Assembly: GCF_964199755.1 (NCBI RefSeq)
Contig: NC_133907.1
Location: 749,001 to 813,000 of the forward strand
Length of the DNA stretch: 64,000 nt
DNA from: Larus michahellis
Lineage: Eukaryota; Chordata; Aves; Charadriiformes; Laridae
Direction of reading: 5' to 3'
The position numbers were made by a program, and so were the translations under genes. The notes under the pieces were generated by a model. That model saw only the letters and a list, made by a program, of their open reading frames with translations. It was not told where the DNA came from and made no database searches. Every line of letters begins with the position of its first letter. Positions within the stretch are counted from its first letter, which is position 1. This document shows, piece by piece, positions 12,346 to 27,300 of this stretch.

Positions 12346-15300
12346 TGCTCGGGCACCTCCTGCCACAGGGCAGAGCAGGCGACAGGGAACGATTAAAACC
12401 CCTGGGAGGTTTTTCCGTTGATTACGGCACTGGTCTAACCTGTATTCTCAGGCTTAAAATCACACAAAACCCGCCTTGATGTGACCTGAATTTCAGCCCT
12501 GAAATGTCTCCTGGTGCGGAGTTCCAACCGAGGGTGGCTTTTTGCGTGTGATTTTAGGCAGCAGGGCAGGTTGCTCTGTGAAAGCTCCGGGTGGATGCAG
12601 GGAACAACAGGCTTTCATGAAAAGCTTATTCTGAAAAAGAAACCTAGTCTATATTGTATTTGGAAGCACATGGGGGGTTAGCCACACAAGCCAAGTGTTA
12701 TGTTTTCCAGTTGTCCAATAAAATAGATTTACATAGGAGCATGGAAGAAATAAGGCGTTTTATAAGACTGTTCCTAACCTCCGTGAACTAAGACATCTTG
12801 ATTTAAAACTGCTCAGTGCCCAGCAAGAGGAAATAGTTTAGACTATATGTGAAAAGAGAATAATGGCTCCATCAGGTAGTCTGTCAGCTTGTGTAAATAG
12901 GACGGGGCTGGAGCGTAGGAATGCAGGGTGAATGATCTCCTCTCCCAGGAAAGGGCTTCAGTGAGGCATTTAATGAAACTAGAACAGACTTACTGTTCTA
13001 TGGGACTCGTACGGCAATTCCCCCGGGTCCCTTTGAAAATCACAGTCTGAATAAACACAACAGGAAAAATAAAGACTGTATTTGTTGAATCCCAAAGCAT
13101 TTACAAGCTCAGTCTGAGGCCTTTCAGAAGTACAAGGTGAATCTGTATTTCTTAAAGCCTAGCACCTTATCTATAGGTACGTCTCCCCGTTCAGTAGAAA
13201 CAGCAGAAAATGTGCTATTTGACAGTAATGCCACACACCGTTCAAAACCTTGCTGAATTTATTTTTCAGGATGTCTCTTTCCTACTTTATTTCAGGCAAA
13301 ACTCCACGTTGCCAAAAGGCTTCAATGCAGAACAAAGTTTTACGAAGCTAAAGACCAAGGTCGATTGAAAATCAGGAATCATTCGTGGAAAATTAGCAAA
13401 CATGACACAGGCAGAGTGAAATCTGCGTTAAGAATGGCCTCCAGCTGGCGAGGGCCTAACCTACGGGACAGCGTTGTTGTGTCTCCCGGGATTACAGCAG
13501 GGCGTTCTCTGGCAGCTAGTTCACCACCCAAAGTACGCAGAAACCCTTTTTGGGGGTCCGCTCCGAGGCTGCCTGCTGCGCTGGGAGCTGTGGAAGGTAT
13601 CAAGGCAAAAACAAGCAGGAGGGATTTTTTTTTTTTTTTGCTTTGTTGTGTGCAAGGAAGAAATAGCCCTTGAAATGGCGAGAACTTCCCTGTGCTGGGG
13701 TGTTGTTTCCAACTCCGACATTCTTCTGCCCAGATGCACACGCGGCTCCGACTCACATCAGCTGGAGCTGCTGGTGCCGCAGCAGACACCGCAGCCACGC
13801 GTTTGCAGACACCCTCGTGCCTCAGGTACACCCGAGGGGCCGCGCCAGGGCCCAGCTCTTCCCCACCGCCGCCGTCTCTCCAGCATTGCTTCCTTCAGCT
13901 GACGTTTTAACCAAAATCCTGGCCAAAACGGATCAGAGCATTTCCAGGGCCAGCGAAAACACCTGTGTGAGCCCGTTCATGCTAAGGAAAAATCTTTTGG
14001 CTCTGGGGCACCTCCTCTAGCCCTCTGCGATCCCTTTGGCAGAGAGGGAGCGCGGATGCTGAGGGCAGGAGGCAGCTCCTTGTGCAGACCCCAGGCGAGC
14101 GAGGAGGAGGAGGAGCGGGGTCGCTGGTGGAGAGCACCATCCCCACAGTCTAACAAAGTCTTTCTTGATTTTGGTGGGAGTTGGAGCCATCTCCAAGTGG
14201 CTGAAGGTCCCCAGGGTGCACCAGCCCTGCTGCGGGTGGCAGTGGCTGTTAGGCAGCAGGCAGAAGCAGTCACCACAAAAACAAGAGGGTTTTTTGAAAG
14301 GAAAGCAGCAAGAGGCTCGTCGCGGTGCTGCGGCAGGAGGAGGGTGGAAGGGGCGTTTGGGGGTGGCTGTGGGCTGTGCAGGGCAGAGCCCGGCCCCGAC
14401 ACGGGGCAGGGGACGCTGCTCCTCACGCAACATGGGACAGCGACGGGATGTGACCTGGAAAACAATCAGCGACGCACGGGCGGCGTGGCATGGGAGAGCA
14501 CTGCAGTCTGCACGCACTGCTGAGGTCGGCGTATGGACTCCATGTCAATAGATGAAGGCCACACGTCTGGGGAGGAGCAATAAATTGCAAAATATACTTT
14601 GGATGGAAAAGTTAATGAGGAAACTAAAGAGGAAACAGACGGGCTGGCAACAGTAGCTGCAAAGCAGTCAAATAAAGCTGGGGAATATAAGGGGGTTACA
14701 AAGCAGAGGAGATAACTGCTCCCCTCATCTGGCCACGTCAGGAATTCTGTAATCGGCGTTATGCAATTTACTTTATAAATTACACTGGGGAAGAGATTCA
14801 AAAGGAAGAAAAGTCCTTGTGATAGGGGAGGTGCTGCTTTTAGGAGGACCAAGCAGTTTTGAGTGAGGCAAAAGGCGATTTCCTCCTAAAACAGGATAAA
14901 ACCACCCGAAGGACTCACCCAGGAGCATGAGGGAAGAGGTGCTTTGCCTTCGGGATGGGTACTGCTGCTTCCCTCGGGCAAGGCTGCCTTTGGCTGCTAT
15001 TTGTGGCAAAGGAAATGGTGAGAAAACACATTGCCAAAGCGCTGAAAACAGACAAGACAAACTTCCCTGTAATAAGAGATGCGGCTGCGACCGAGCACTC
15101 GTTACTGGAGGCAGAGGGCTGGCTGTGTGCGCAGACGGGGGCTGGCGGGGATGCCTGTACCTCTCCAGGCAGCAGCCGCGTACTCAGGATGGTGAAATCC
15201 AGCAGGAAGCGTCAGGGGCTGCAGGGGGTGGCCCTGACGGTGCTTCAAGGGTCAATGTTCTCGCAGGTGTCTTCAGACGCAGCGAGGTTGTTGGGATGGG

Positions 15301-18300
15301 GGTGGATTTAGACAGGCTGACAAGTCCCCATTCTTTCCTGCGCTCACATCTGGTAGTTGCAGGGGCTGCAGTCTCAGCAAGAATCATCTTCTGCCTTTTT
15401 TTCCTCACATAAGCAGCAATGGGAAGTGCCAAAAGTAATCTTTCAATCTCTTGTTTTCTTAATATGAAAAATGTATTACATTTTTCTAAAAGAAAAAAAA
15501 AAGAGACAAAGAAAAATGACTTTGTCTGGAACCAAAAATTAAAAGCCCCAAAGCCTTCCTTGTGAAGTGAGCTAGGAGTGACTTGGATAAACACATCTAT
15601 TGACTTTAATACTTTTCTTCAGAAGGAATGAATGACACAAAGGGTGTGAGTTCTTTTAAGCAAAGCTGTGTATCTCAGAAAGCTGTTTTCATTGCCTTAT
15701 CCTGGATTCACCTTTTTTTCTCTACATTATTTATTTTCTTTGCATAATGTTCTTCTTCACAGTAGCCCTTCTGCCATGATTTCATAAAAGGAGTCACAAG
15801 AATGCAGATTTTGTTGTCTGCAGTTTTGCTTTAACCTTTATGCAACTTTTGTTTCCAACAAACTCTTTCTAACTTTCCGCATTCTTTCTTGTTCCTCCTT
15901 ATTTCATCCTCTCTTCTTAACAACTCCTCTGCTCTTCCTGAATCTTTTTTCCTGCTAGTTTTCAATAGATAGAACCTCTAGGACCTCTCGGCAGATGAAT
16001 GGTGGCTTTTGCCCAGCATGAGCCAAAAATCTTTGGTGTCCTTTCTGTTTGTAAAACTCCAGTAATAGAGTTTCTTGCCATATTGAACAAAGATCCGCTT
16101 TAAAGAACCACATGGTGTCAACGTTCATACGTTTGATTTATTCCCGAACGCGTTGGAGGAGGCTTTGCTCTCATCGGGGGGCTGCCGATATGCAGCAAGA
16201 ACTGTTCCTCCCCCTCTGGCCTCAGCATGCCCGGCATTGTTACTCCTGTATGGTGTTTGACTTCACTTCCCTGGTGTCAGGAGATGTGTGGGATGTGGCC
16301 AATGGCCTCATCGCTCTGCAGAAGAGCTTGCTAAAATACAGGATGGAGAGGAGCTTGAAGTCTACGGGCTTAGTTTGTAACCTCAAGGATGGCTGCAAAG
16401 AGACTCCAGTGTAACACTCCCCGAGCAGCCTGCTTAACGGGCAGAATTTAGCACCAGAGGGAGCCTTTGTGGTCAAGAATTAAGCTACACTCAGCAACCA
16501 TATAGGATAATAAACTCATCCAGGGTTATAATGGTTACTGTTAAATCCTAGAAGTGTTTTTAAACCCAATGCTTCAGAGCTTAAACCAACCTTCAACCAT
16601 TCCAGTCTCTAGAGCAGGCAAATCTGCCCCACCAGCATCTCAGGCGTTTCGTACCAGCACGGGCTGGCGACTGCACAGGGACCAGGATAGATTTATCAGT
16701 AATGAGCATCTTGAAATGAAGATGCCTCCATGAATGCTAAAATCCTTTAAAGAGCTTGGCCCAACCCAGAAAGAAAAAGAAAGGCTTCTCCAAGGTACGG
16801 TTATTTCTTCAGGCTGTATTGGGTAGCTGCCAGCTTTATTCACAAAACTGCTGCCTTCCTCCCTCCGTAATTGCAGTGGGCAGAGAGCCACCGCACAGAA
16901 AAGACCTGGCACATCCTTGCGCCCCGTTGCCTGCTCAGCAGCGTTCGTCAGGACGAGCCGGCTGCAGGTGCAGTCACTGTCTTCCCAAAAAAATGCGCTG
17001 CGACCTCTCTTTGTTCCTTCAAGCCCAGGGCCCTCTCTCGGAGTTGAATTCTCCTGTGCTATGAATGTCAGCTGCTAGTTGTTCAGGTACCTTTTCACAT
17101 CAAAAGCTTGAAATTTTGCTCCTCCAGCATGCAAAAATTGATTATTTATCCTTCCACTGCCGAGTTTGATCCTGCCTTATGTCACGAGCACCATCAAACC
17201 AGTGGCAGTTATATCCAAGTCACTAGCAAGTTTTCGGTGAATTGGGGTTTTGTGTTGTTGGAAAATGGCAGCTAATTAGAACTGAAGCTTTCTGTGCAAA
17301 TGTATTAGTTTTACTAAATTTAACCCAAGACAAGGTGCGAAACTGCTGGGCCAGGAGGCAGAGCGGGCGCACCCCCCCTTCTGCCTCTGCCGCCCTGGTC
17401 ATCCAGGAGAGGGTCTAGGGTCTGGGCCCCCCACCTGCACTATGAAAAGCTATTTCCAAGCCCTTTTTTTGAAACTGTGCAAAATCTTTCACCTGGTGCC
17501 CTAACCAATGGATGAGGGAGCAAAGAAATCGCTGGTTTCTAGGCTGTGAGAGATGGATGCTGTGACCTGGTGCCTCAGGCATTCATTCAGAATAAGAAAA
17601 CAATTGCCTTATTTTTTCAAACAAAAAAAAACAACCCAGAAGTTTTCAATTTCATTCCTTTGCAGAACAAAGCGAATGTTGACACCTGCACCTTTCAGAA
17701 GAGGTAACTGTTGATGTTTTGTGGGTGCCTGGCATTGGAGTGACGGGGCGAACCCTTGGTGACCCGCACTCGTCCCCTCCAGCTTCTCCCGCGACCTGGC
17801 ACCGTCTCCGTCGGTCCTGGCACACCTGAAACTCCTGCAAGCACAAGCCAAATGTTTGCATGTAATAAACCATTTCTCATAGTCAATTAATAACAGTTCG
17901 GGTGACTGGGAGGCCTGGGTGAGGAGTGAGGGACCCCTGTGTGTTATCCTGGCTCCCCTCAGCCCTTACTCCTTCAGGTCCATGTGTGCGTCGCCAGTAA
18001 CTACAGGGAAAAGCAGAACAGCGAGTTGCAAAATCACATTCTTTCCCCTAAAACAGGAAGGGACACGTTTGCTCCAGCACATTGGGTTTCACAGCGGTGG
18101 AGCATAAGCAGCTTAGGGAAACCAGCCTGTCTGCCCGTGGTTATCAGCAGGTCTCCATCCCCGTGTTGCTGTAGCTGGTAACGCGAGTGCAGAACCGCGT
18201 CGCCAGAGCTGCTACCTGCCTGCGAGCAGCCGGCAAACGGCCCTCGGGAGACCAGAGTCTTTCCTCTCCGTTTGCCCAGGCAGTGGGGCTCGTTTGTACG

Positions 18301-21300
18301 TGTCGAAGAAAGTTTGACACCTTTTGGTTTCTCGAAGAGTGGATGTCGGAGCAATGGGAGAGGAAAGGTGAGGCAGGAAATCTGGCTCCCTTTAAAGGTG
18401 CTTTGATAATCTCCTGCACAAAAAGAGAAAGCCCTCAGGTTTCTCACGTTGTAACATGGAGCATGCACTGCTTGAGACCTACATTTATAGCTCAGTTACT
18501 AGGAGTGAACTGCTTTACACGCCTCTGGGGACATGTGAAAGGAGAGCTGCCCCCAGTGTGCTACTAGAAGCCATGCCAGCAGTTCAAATAAATTTTTTCC
18601 AAGATTTTATGATCTGATGCTTGGATTACATTTGTTTAGCTGTAGAGGTGTGAGGTCTGAACAATTTGTAAAGGGAAAGAATAGCCCAGCTCCAGACGTG
18701 TGCATTTAGAGTTCAGCTTCGACCATGACACTGTGGAAATCCTTGAGGAGGGATGGAGTCACAGGGTGTCTTGCCCAAGATCTTGCCGGAGACCTAAAGC
18801 GTAGGAGAGAAGAGGGGCACGAGCGGTGTCCGGGAGCGGGGAGAAGTGGCTGTGAGCCACCTTCCCCTCCGGCAGAGCAGGCTGGGTGCAGGGCTCGGGG
18901 AGAGCGGGGAGAAAGCCCCAGGAGCTGTTGCCCGGTGCCGGTGGGGGCTGTGGGTGAAGCCAGCACCGGAGTGAAGTTGCCGAATGCTCACCTGGACAGT
19001 GGTCTGCATCGCACATCCTACACCCCAGCAGCAGGAGCAGAAGGAGCTGGACCTGAAAGAACCCCGTCTCACTCACCTGCAGTGCTATGACAAGAAAAAC
19101 CTTCACCTCCAAATATAATTTTATTAAACAATTTTTTTTTTTCCAACAACTTTTTCGTCAAATTTCAGGCTTCAAACCTTTATTTCTGTTGTTCCAAGGG
19201 GGCAGTTCAATAACAGAACGTGATTTTCTCCCTGAGTCTTTACAGACAAGAAGTGAACCGCACAGCTCTCCGGACTGGAAGGCGACTGCAGTCATGCTGT
19301 CACGCTGGTAGGTGACATTTCCAAGGCCACAGAGCAGAGCTACCTTCTCCCCCAGCCCGGGGAGCTGGTGGCAGCAGGCGGGGCAGAGACGTAGAAGTGG
19401 CAGCCTGTGAAAGTCCGTGGGAATCCCCTCTCAAAGCCCCCATTAAGGATCAAATGCCAGGGCAGAAACCCCAGGAGCCCCACCCTGTGTCCCTCTATGC
19501 TTCCCAGAGTCTCCCATCCCAGAGCAATCTGCTTTTCTCAGCTATCCCACCCCGATTGCTTTTTTTCTTTCCCATTTCCTCATCCCTAAGTCGCCCCTTC
19601 TCCCCCTTATCAGCCTTCCCAGCAGGTCCTTCTGCCAGCCCTCGACTCTCCTCGTCCTGCCCCTCCATCCCCTCCCACCGCCATCAGCCGCTTGCAGACA
19701 CTGGTGTCCTGCGTCCGCCCACCGTAGCAAACCAAATCCACTCCGACATGCACATGTCTGCGCTTCGGGGTTTGGGGAAACTTGGGCGTGGGCAGCACCT
19801 GTCACTGGGGGCAGAAAAAGAAGACAAATGTAAGAAAAAAAAGGTGGACATATGGTAGCCCTAATAAAGAGTGATAAAGTCCTCTGATGTTGCTGGAAAG
19901 TCTCCCACTTAATTAACCGAGCTTTGGACCAGGCTCCAAAGCAGCTCACTTTCCAAAGCTGAGATAAGTTCCTGGCTCTTATTTCCATCTCTTGTGCACA
20001 AACTCCTCGACAAGGCCCATCCTCCTGCTTTTATTTATACTAGGGAGTCACCCATTCGTAATTCATCTGGGACTGAAGCTCACTTCCCGTGTCAGGACAC
20101 AGATCGTTTATAAGGCGATAAGGGACTATATTAACATTATAACCCAGTGTTTGTAGATGTTCACGTTCTCTCTCAAGATGTTTATCGCCAATAAACACAG
20201 CAGAAAATCTGACTTCATCGACCTTTGCTTCACAGATGATTCTCTTTCACACTCTACATAAAACCCGACATTTAGTTAATGTTGTGCTGTGTTGGGTCCA
20301 GTCAAGTACGTAACACTGAAGACAACAGGCGCTGTAGGTGCTCAGTACCTTTGAAAGTACTGCTCTTACAAACCTATTTAGGGGTTTTAATTGTCACACG
20401 TGCCAATAGTATATTTTTACTTGATCATCAGGAATTTCCCCTACACACCGCCTACCCCAAAACCCAAATTCATTTGTTTTCATTTGAAGAACAACAAAAC
20501 ATATAGTTACCAAGCACATGGCAAGACTTCATGATGGATTAACAGCATTTCACAGTTGAAAAGCAGGCCTGTAGATAAAAAGCAAATGTTAACAGATATT
20601 CACCTAGTGACCTCAAAGTTTCCACCCCTAATTGCACTGCCATTGTGCGTGCCGCATTTATTGAAAGGAGTAGCAAATGTTCATCTTTTGTCTTCAAAAC
20701 ATATTTAAATGACTTGTCCTCTTCATGGCCTGCAAAAAAAAGAGAAGTCTTTATATACTGGGCAGGTAGATATCAAACCAATCGCTCAGGTAAGACAGCA
20801 TCAATGAACCAACTGGTGCAGGAGCCAGCAGCAAAGACCGGGCATGGATGGCTCCCCATGGGGACTACTCTTTGGTTCAGATTTTAGGAGCCGTTCATTT
20901 CCAGGTAACAGGTTTGACTCTACCATGCTCTAAAATTGTGACCAACTGACAGTGAAGGGCGGAGAGGAAATTCAAACTGCATCTGGTGCTCGTACGGTGG
21001 AACAGCACCGGTGGGTCAGTGACTCAACGGGTCAACTCCACGCGCAGCCACTCTGGGGACCTTCTCCAGGGCTGGGACAGCAGAGCTTGGTGAAGGGTCA
21101 AGGCGTGGGGTGGCGATCCCACCACAGCCCTTGGGTGACCATTGCTCATGACCTATTGCTTTGTAAATGACAGAGCAAGATATGGGGTGCCCAGCTCTGA
21201 AAACGTGAAGGAATGTGACTTCCAGTAAGTGGTCAGCGCTCACCTCTAAAAATAGAGGCACTGGAAATCACTGGTGACTTCTGAGAGTCTTGGCCAAAAT

Positions 21301-24300
21301 CAACTATTTTTAGCCCATCTGTTCCCTCTGAGCTCAGTTCTCTCAGGAAGAATGTATATTTTGGGGGAAGGGGAGGAGGCAGAGATTCTTGTCACAGAGT
21401 GAAAGTTGAAACACTTTCATATCAAGAGCACTAAAAAATGACAGAACCACTTAATTTCTTTAAATGGGTGTGAGAATGTTGCCAAGTTTTGTGACCAATT
21501 AAATTTAATGCAGGATAAGATGGCAGGGATGAAGGATAATTATATGCTCTCAAAAGCTTGGTCTTTTTGTAAATGGCATGGCCTTAGGGAGCTTTCCAGC
21601 AAAGTTTGGGCTCAGCCTTTCAGTTCCACCAAAGCCAGTTGCCAGTCCTGCACCAGGCGTATGTGACATGATTTTTAATGAATTCCCTGTCAGACTCCCA
21701 GTCAGTTGCCCACCAAACCTGACAACAGTTTGGTTTTTCTTTTGTGGTTTTCTGCAATCAAATCTGGCCGAATGTGTTAGCTTTCCCACAAACCCGCTCT
21801 CTGAGCAAGCGAAGAATTCAATAGACTGGACACTGGGAAATTTATCAGACCCATCGACACTGGAAGCCTTTGAGGTGATAGTGTAACAAATGCATCAGTA
21901 ACAGCGATGGGAGCACTAATCACAGTACTTGCTCATGAGCCCAGGTGCGTGAGGAGTTGGATTGTTCAGAAGAGGCGCTCGGTGCCACCATCCCCTTGCT
22001 GAACGTGAAGGTAATTAGTGGGCTCCTGCTGAAGGGCCGCACAGGGCCCCGTTTGGGCGCGTCGGTGAGAGTACGGCCAGACATCACCCCGGAGCAGCAC
22101 GAGGAAGAAATCCTTAAGAGGACCAGCGGCTGGCGGCAGAGGCCCTGTCCTTCAGACTTTGAGCGCATTTTCTTCTGAAGTTATCGGTGGGCATTATGCT
22201 AAACTATCCATTTATCAGTATGGACACAGTGCTCGATGATACACTCATGAGAACTTTTTCAGTTTTCAGAAATGCTGTAAACCCGTTGCTACTGAATCTC
22301 CAAGATCAGTTGTTTAAGAAACTGGGGAAGGTGATATAATATTCTTTGTGTGATGCTCATTACTGTCCTGTTTGAAAAGTTTGGCTCAGCCAGACACATA
22401 ACAGAAAGCATATAATGTAATTTAGACAGCGTGTTCAAAATATCTGATAGTCAGTCTGAGTGAGTTCATCACTACCCCAGCAGTGGAAATGTTAGGAGGG
22501 GGTGGATTTTGATAAAGGTCATGAATGATTAAAACATCATAAGAATGAAGGATTAACAAACTAAAAATGGATAAATCCCTTGTATCACTCATCTGATGTT
22601 TGCTATCCACTCTTACAGGCCGCGGTCCGACAGGTTACCAAACACAGCCTTGGGCCAGACACCAACTGGTTGATTCTATCAGGAGAGTATATTTATAAGC
22701 AACTTGTTTAACTGTGTGAAAAAGTTATTTCCATTTTTTATTTTATCTTTTTTCATTTTTTTTATTTAATAAATCTATTTTGTGTTATTTTGGCAATGTT
22801 CTCTCCATATAAAACATATTTTATTTGCAACTAACTACAAAAATATTTCCCAAGTACATTCCAACAAGCTGCAAGGATGATAATCTTACAGACATTTTTC
22901 TTTTTATGGTTTAATTATATTTATTTTTAGTCGAATTGCTGGGCTTATTCTTGGGAGCCTGTTGGATCCTGATGATGCTTGCATTTGCTGTTGGGAATAT
23001 GGCACAAGCAGCAGCACTGAACTGGATAACATTTAAAAAGGCTCTAATAGCTTTGCTGCTGGCGAAGAGCTGGGAATGTCATTTTCCCAACCCCACCTAC
23101 AGATTTCAGGACCTAACAAGCTCCGGAACAAATGTTGCATTTCAATTTTGCAAAAATGATTTTATCTATTGCTGGAAACCCCTCCAGCACTTTAAAAAAA
23201 AAAGGAAAAAAAAAGAGACAAATATGTTTAGATCTGATACTTGCATTTATTTCTCCAGGGGTTGAGCACGGCTCAGCCTGGCTGGTTCGGTGATAGCGCA
23301 GCGCAGCCCTACTGCTGCGTGACCACGGCACTGCCTTGGCCCTGCCACCCTCGGCCGGGACCTCGCCGGCTCGTGTGAGCCAGGTCAGGCGGAACCGTGC
23401 GTCCGAGGGGTGCTCTGGCGGTTCAGCCCAGCCGGGTACCCTTCTGTCCCCGGAAACGGGCAGAACAATTCATGGGAATCTCATCTTTTCCTGAGTAAAA
23501 GACACCATGCTCTTTTCCATAGGAAACACTTGAGTTAAGACTGGGTAATTGCAATTTCCTATCTGGTTTTTTTTGCTCTACTTTTCCCTTTGGTCACTTC
23601 CTAACCTTTCTTGAAGGAAGATGCTGAACATTGTTAAGCAGCTTCTGTGTGAGCTATTTCCATTTCAGTACGTGACACCCCGTAAGGAGTAGAGTTTGCT
23701 AAGGGATCACTCAGGAAGGAATGCACTATGTGCGGTACAATGACGCGTATACCAATAGTATGTGTTCACAGTTAACATTAGTTTGATATTTTTTAAGATT
23801 TTGATGAATAGCTCCACCCTTGAGACAGCAAAAACTAAATAATATCTGAGTAAAGATTTCCTGAGTAAATATGTTTCACAGGAGCTAAACCTGAAATCAA
23901 AGCCATCTCCTGGGTGTGTGCACAACGTGCCATCAGCTCATTGCGCATGGGATTGCCTGTTTGCCCGTTGTTTATGATTATGGTGTTTTAAATACCTAAT
24001 AACAGCAACAATTTGATGTTTTAATATGTCCTAGGTCTCACATCCCTGAGTCTGCCCATGCAACCTGTCTCTGGCTGGAGAGCTGGGGAGACGGAGCTGG
24101 TTCTCGTGGGAGCGTGTCAGTGTGCAGCACTAATTGCCTGGAGGGGTCCTGTGCGCTTATATTGCCATAACTCACACCGGAATCCAGTTCCCTGCACCTT
24201 GAAAATAAATACTCTGATTTAGAGAAAGAAAATGCATCCATAACAAATGGTGTGTAAGTATCGCTTAATGGTCGCCTGACAAATCCCCGTCTCTGCATGG

Positions 24301-27300
24301 GAACTGTGAGAAGCTTTGGATAAAGTTTTCTTAGTTTGCTGAAAAGTCTTACAGAACTAAACAGACTCGATCCAACAACCTTGAAAATCGATGGATGTGC
24401 TCTCGCTCCAGCGGAGTGAGAGGGCTGGAAGGAGAGTCCAAAGTAACAGCCTTCTCCTCCTCTCCAACTGCCCGGCGCGGACTAGACCACCTCGGTCCTT
24501 CTGCACAATTTACCTAGCCTGCTCCTGGTCTGCAGCTGTGCTTCCCGCCCCCGGGAGGCTTTTTCTGATGTCTTGCCTAAAACTCTCTAGCTGCAGTTTA
24601 AGCCCATCGCTTTTTGCCCAATTCACTTAGGTGCAGAGGAAGGCTTTATTTCTACAATACTTCATAAATCGATAGAGAGCAAGATGGAGCCTTTCTGCTT
24701 CCATTGTTACTTATTTATTTTTAACCAGAAATTTGGAGGATTTATTAACTTCCTCAGAGTGGTTCAAATAAACCACACAGAAGAGCAATAACTTTCTACA
24801 GAATGCTTTAGGGAAAAGTAGTTTCATGCGCTAGTTAAACCTGGTGTACTGAAGTCGTGGGAAGTTTTGCCATGGAGTATAACAGAGCCTGGATTTCAGC
24901 CAGCGACTGCCAGTCTTCAAACTCGTATCTTTGTCAGGGTCCATGGCTCCTCCGTCCCGGGGGCATCTCCGTGTCTTCCAGGTAACACCTAACAGCCGTG
25001 AAGCCTCCAACAGGTCTCCATGAGCGATGGTCCCTTCACCTCCCTCAGGGGAGAGAAAAGGTCTCCTTGAAACGGAGCTATATGGTGCTTGATTGATTTG
25101 CCTGATCTTGACTTTAAGTAGAGACGAAAGAGCTGAGAGTGTAATTCTCTCACAATGAGAATGCAGGTTTGAAGGAAGAAAGGAAGAAATACACATTCTG
25201 GAAGAGGTGGAGGCTCCTGGCAGGGCCCGGACAGCCGCAGCCCCATCCATCCATCACCCCGGGCGCAGACCAAAAGTCTATCAGTCACAGCAGTTTATTC
25301 ACGTCAAATGATTCCAGCTCCCAGCAGGAATGATGGGACCAGCACCAAGCAGAGGAGGTTTGAGTCATCTGGGCTTATCACGCAGAGGTTTCAGAAAGTT
25401 CATGTTACAGGGCCCCAGTGCATTTTGCAGCCTACTTGAAGGGAAAGGACTAAAACATCCAATATATCTCCCGTAGGCTGACAACCCAGTAAACACTCCA
25501 GCAGGATAACCGTGATCCTTAGAACAATGGAAACATTTTTAGTTAGAAACTGTAGAAGTTACAAGGCGAAGATTTATGTGCTGTGGGGTAAATAAATATT
25601 CAGTTCCCATTAATGTTAATGGGAGTTAAGTGGCTAATTCCCCACACATTATGCTGAAGATTTACTTCTCTGTGTTTTATAGAATAAATGAATTTATAGT
25701 CTTCCTGGAGGTTAGACCTGAGAAAAACAAAGAGCCCAGAGTTTACTCCGTTTTTATGAGGTCATTTTCTTAAAGGAGGTTTATTCCCCGAACAGAAGGA
25801 AAGGTTAGAAGAGCAGCAAGTTAAAGCAATCCCCTCCATGGGATGCCAGGGAGATTTGTGGCAGGCATTTAATCCGAACTCACAGACGGAGACACACGCA
25901 AAGATCCACATAAAATGTCTTAATAACAGAAGCCGGAAATTCGTAACAATAATAAAGGCTGACATTTATACAGAGCCTTTCGTCCACACATCTACAAGCT
26001 GGATTCTGCATTCAAGGGCACCCACAAAAGTGTCTTGCAAAACACACGTGATTTCACACTAAGCGCAAAATGCATCAAGCAGGCTGCCTTCAGCATCACC
26101 GAAACGCAGCCAACACTGGGGCAGCCATTTAGTGCCCCAGGAAGGCACTTAAGCATGTTTCAGTTGTAAAGCTCAGCGTATTCTCATTAATTTCAACTGA
26201 TTTTTCATGGGTTGTAGTCAGAAATGAGCGTATGTACCTTGATGCGCTAATACCTACGCCAGCACTTAACGCCACGACGCCAGCCCTGCATCTCTGTGCA
26301 AAAATCCCACAGAATTTACTCTTTTTTTAATGCTCCAGCCTCTAGGATGACACCATAAATTTTCATTGCTGCTTAAAAACCATTTAAAGTCAGTTTTATC
26401 GACAGGTTAGAAGTCACAAGAATCCTTTGCCCAAGATGCGGACAGTAACCCATAGTCTCTGTGTTCAAAGACGACCAAACATTCATTCCAAACAATTACA
26501 TTTTTCTCTTCCTCTGTTAAGGACTACTATGTGGTTGTGCCGAAACTGAGATTAGAGTCAGACAATTGCGCATTTGTTTCCCTTTCGCCTGATCTGAAAA
26601 AGAACAGTTTCAGAAAAAGGGAGAGAAAAATTCATGGCAGTGTTTTGGATAGTGCAGAGTGATCTGCTACAGATAAGCAGCAGCCCTTTTTCCTTATTTA
26701 AATGTTAAGCTTTCCCAGGCAAATAATATTTTCCCCCTAACTGGTCATTCATTCATCTACAACTCCATGCAAACCAGAACATTTCATTAGCAGGGTCACT
26801 CTCACAGTTTCATTTTGATCAAACATTGCTTTTGTATTGCGTATATTGGGTTGTTTTTTTTCTTTTTGGCAGCGAAACGGCCTCTCAAGACCTTTGACAG
26901 TAACTCCATGCACTCATCTTTCATTAGCACTAAGCTCTTGCAGATCACTATGTGTTTTTCAGGGGCAGCAGCTGCAGGATGAAGCGTACGGGGCACCGGC
27001 GCCTGGTGCCCGGGCTGCGTCCCCTCCCGCCCCGGCCGCTGCCAAATCCTCTTGGCACGACTGGTTACCCCGGGCTTACCTGGAAATTGCAAAATGAGGT
27101 GGCACACACAAATTAAGTAATAGTCCGGGTGTATTATGCTTGGCCCGGTGCACACACAGAGCACAGGTTCAGCCCCTGGAGAGCCCGCGGCGGTGCTGGA
27201 GAAGAGACAACCTGCGGATGGGACAGCTGGAGCCACAGCTGGGAGCCGGCCAGGAACCAGCCCTTTCCTCCTCTCTCCTCTGCCGAATTGCGAGGCTGTA

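Noticed and set aside
13625..13639. T15 run as a possible reversed tail of a processed pseudogene
   Set aside because: No recognisable gene sequence adjoins it on the minus strand and no target duplication is seen.
13474..14523. Several open frames of 140-166 codons on both strands
   Set aside because: GC-rich block with stop-poor sequence in many frames, and no conserved motif in any translation.
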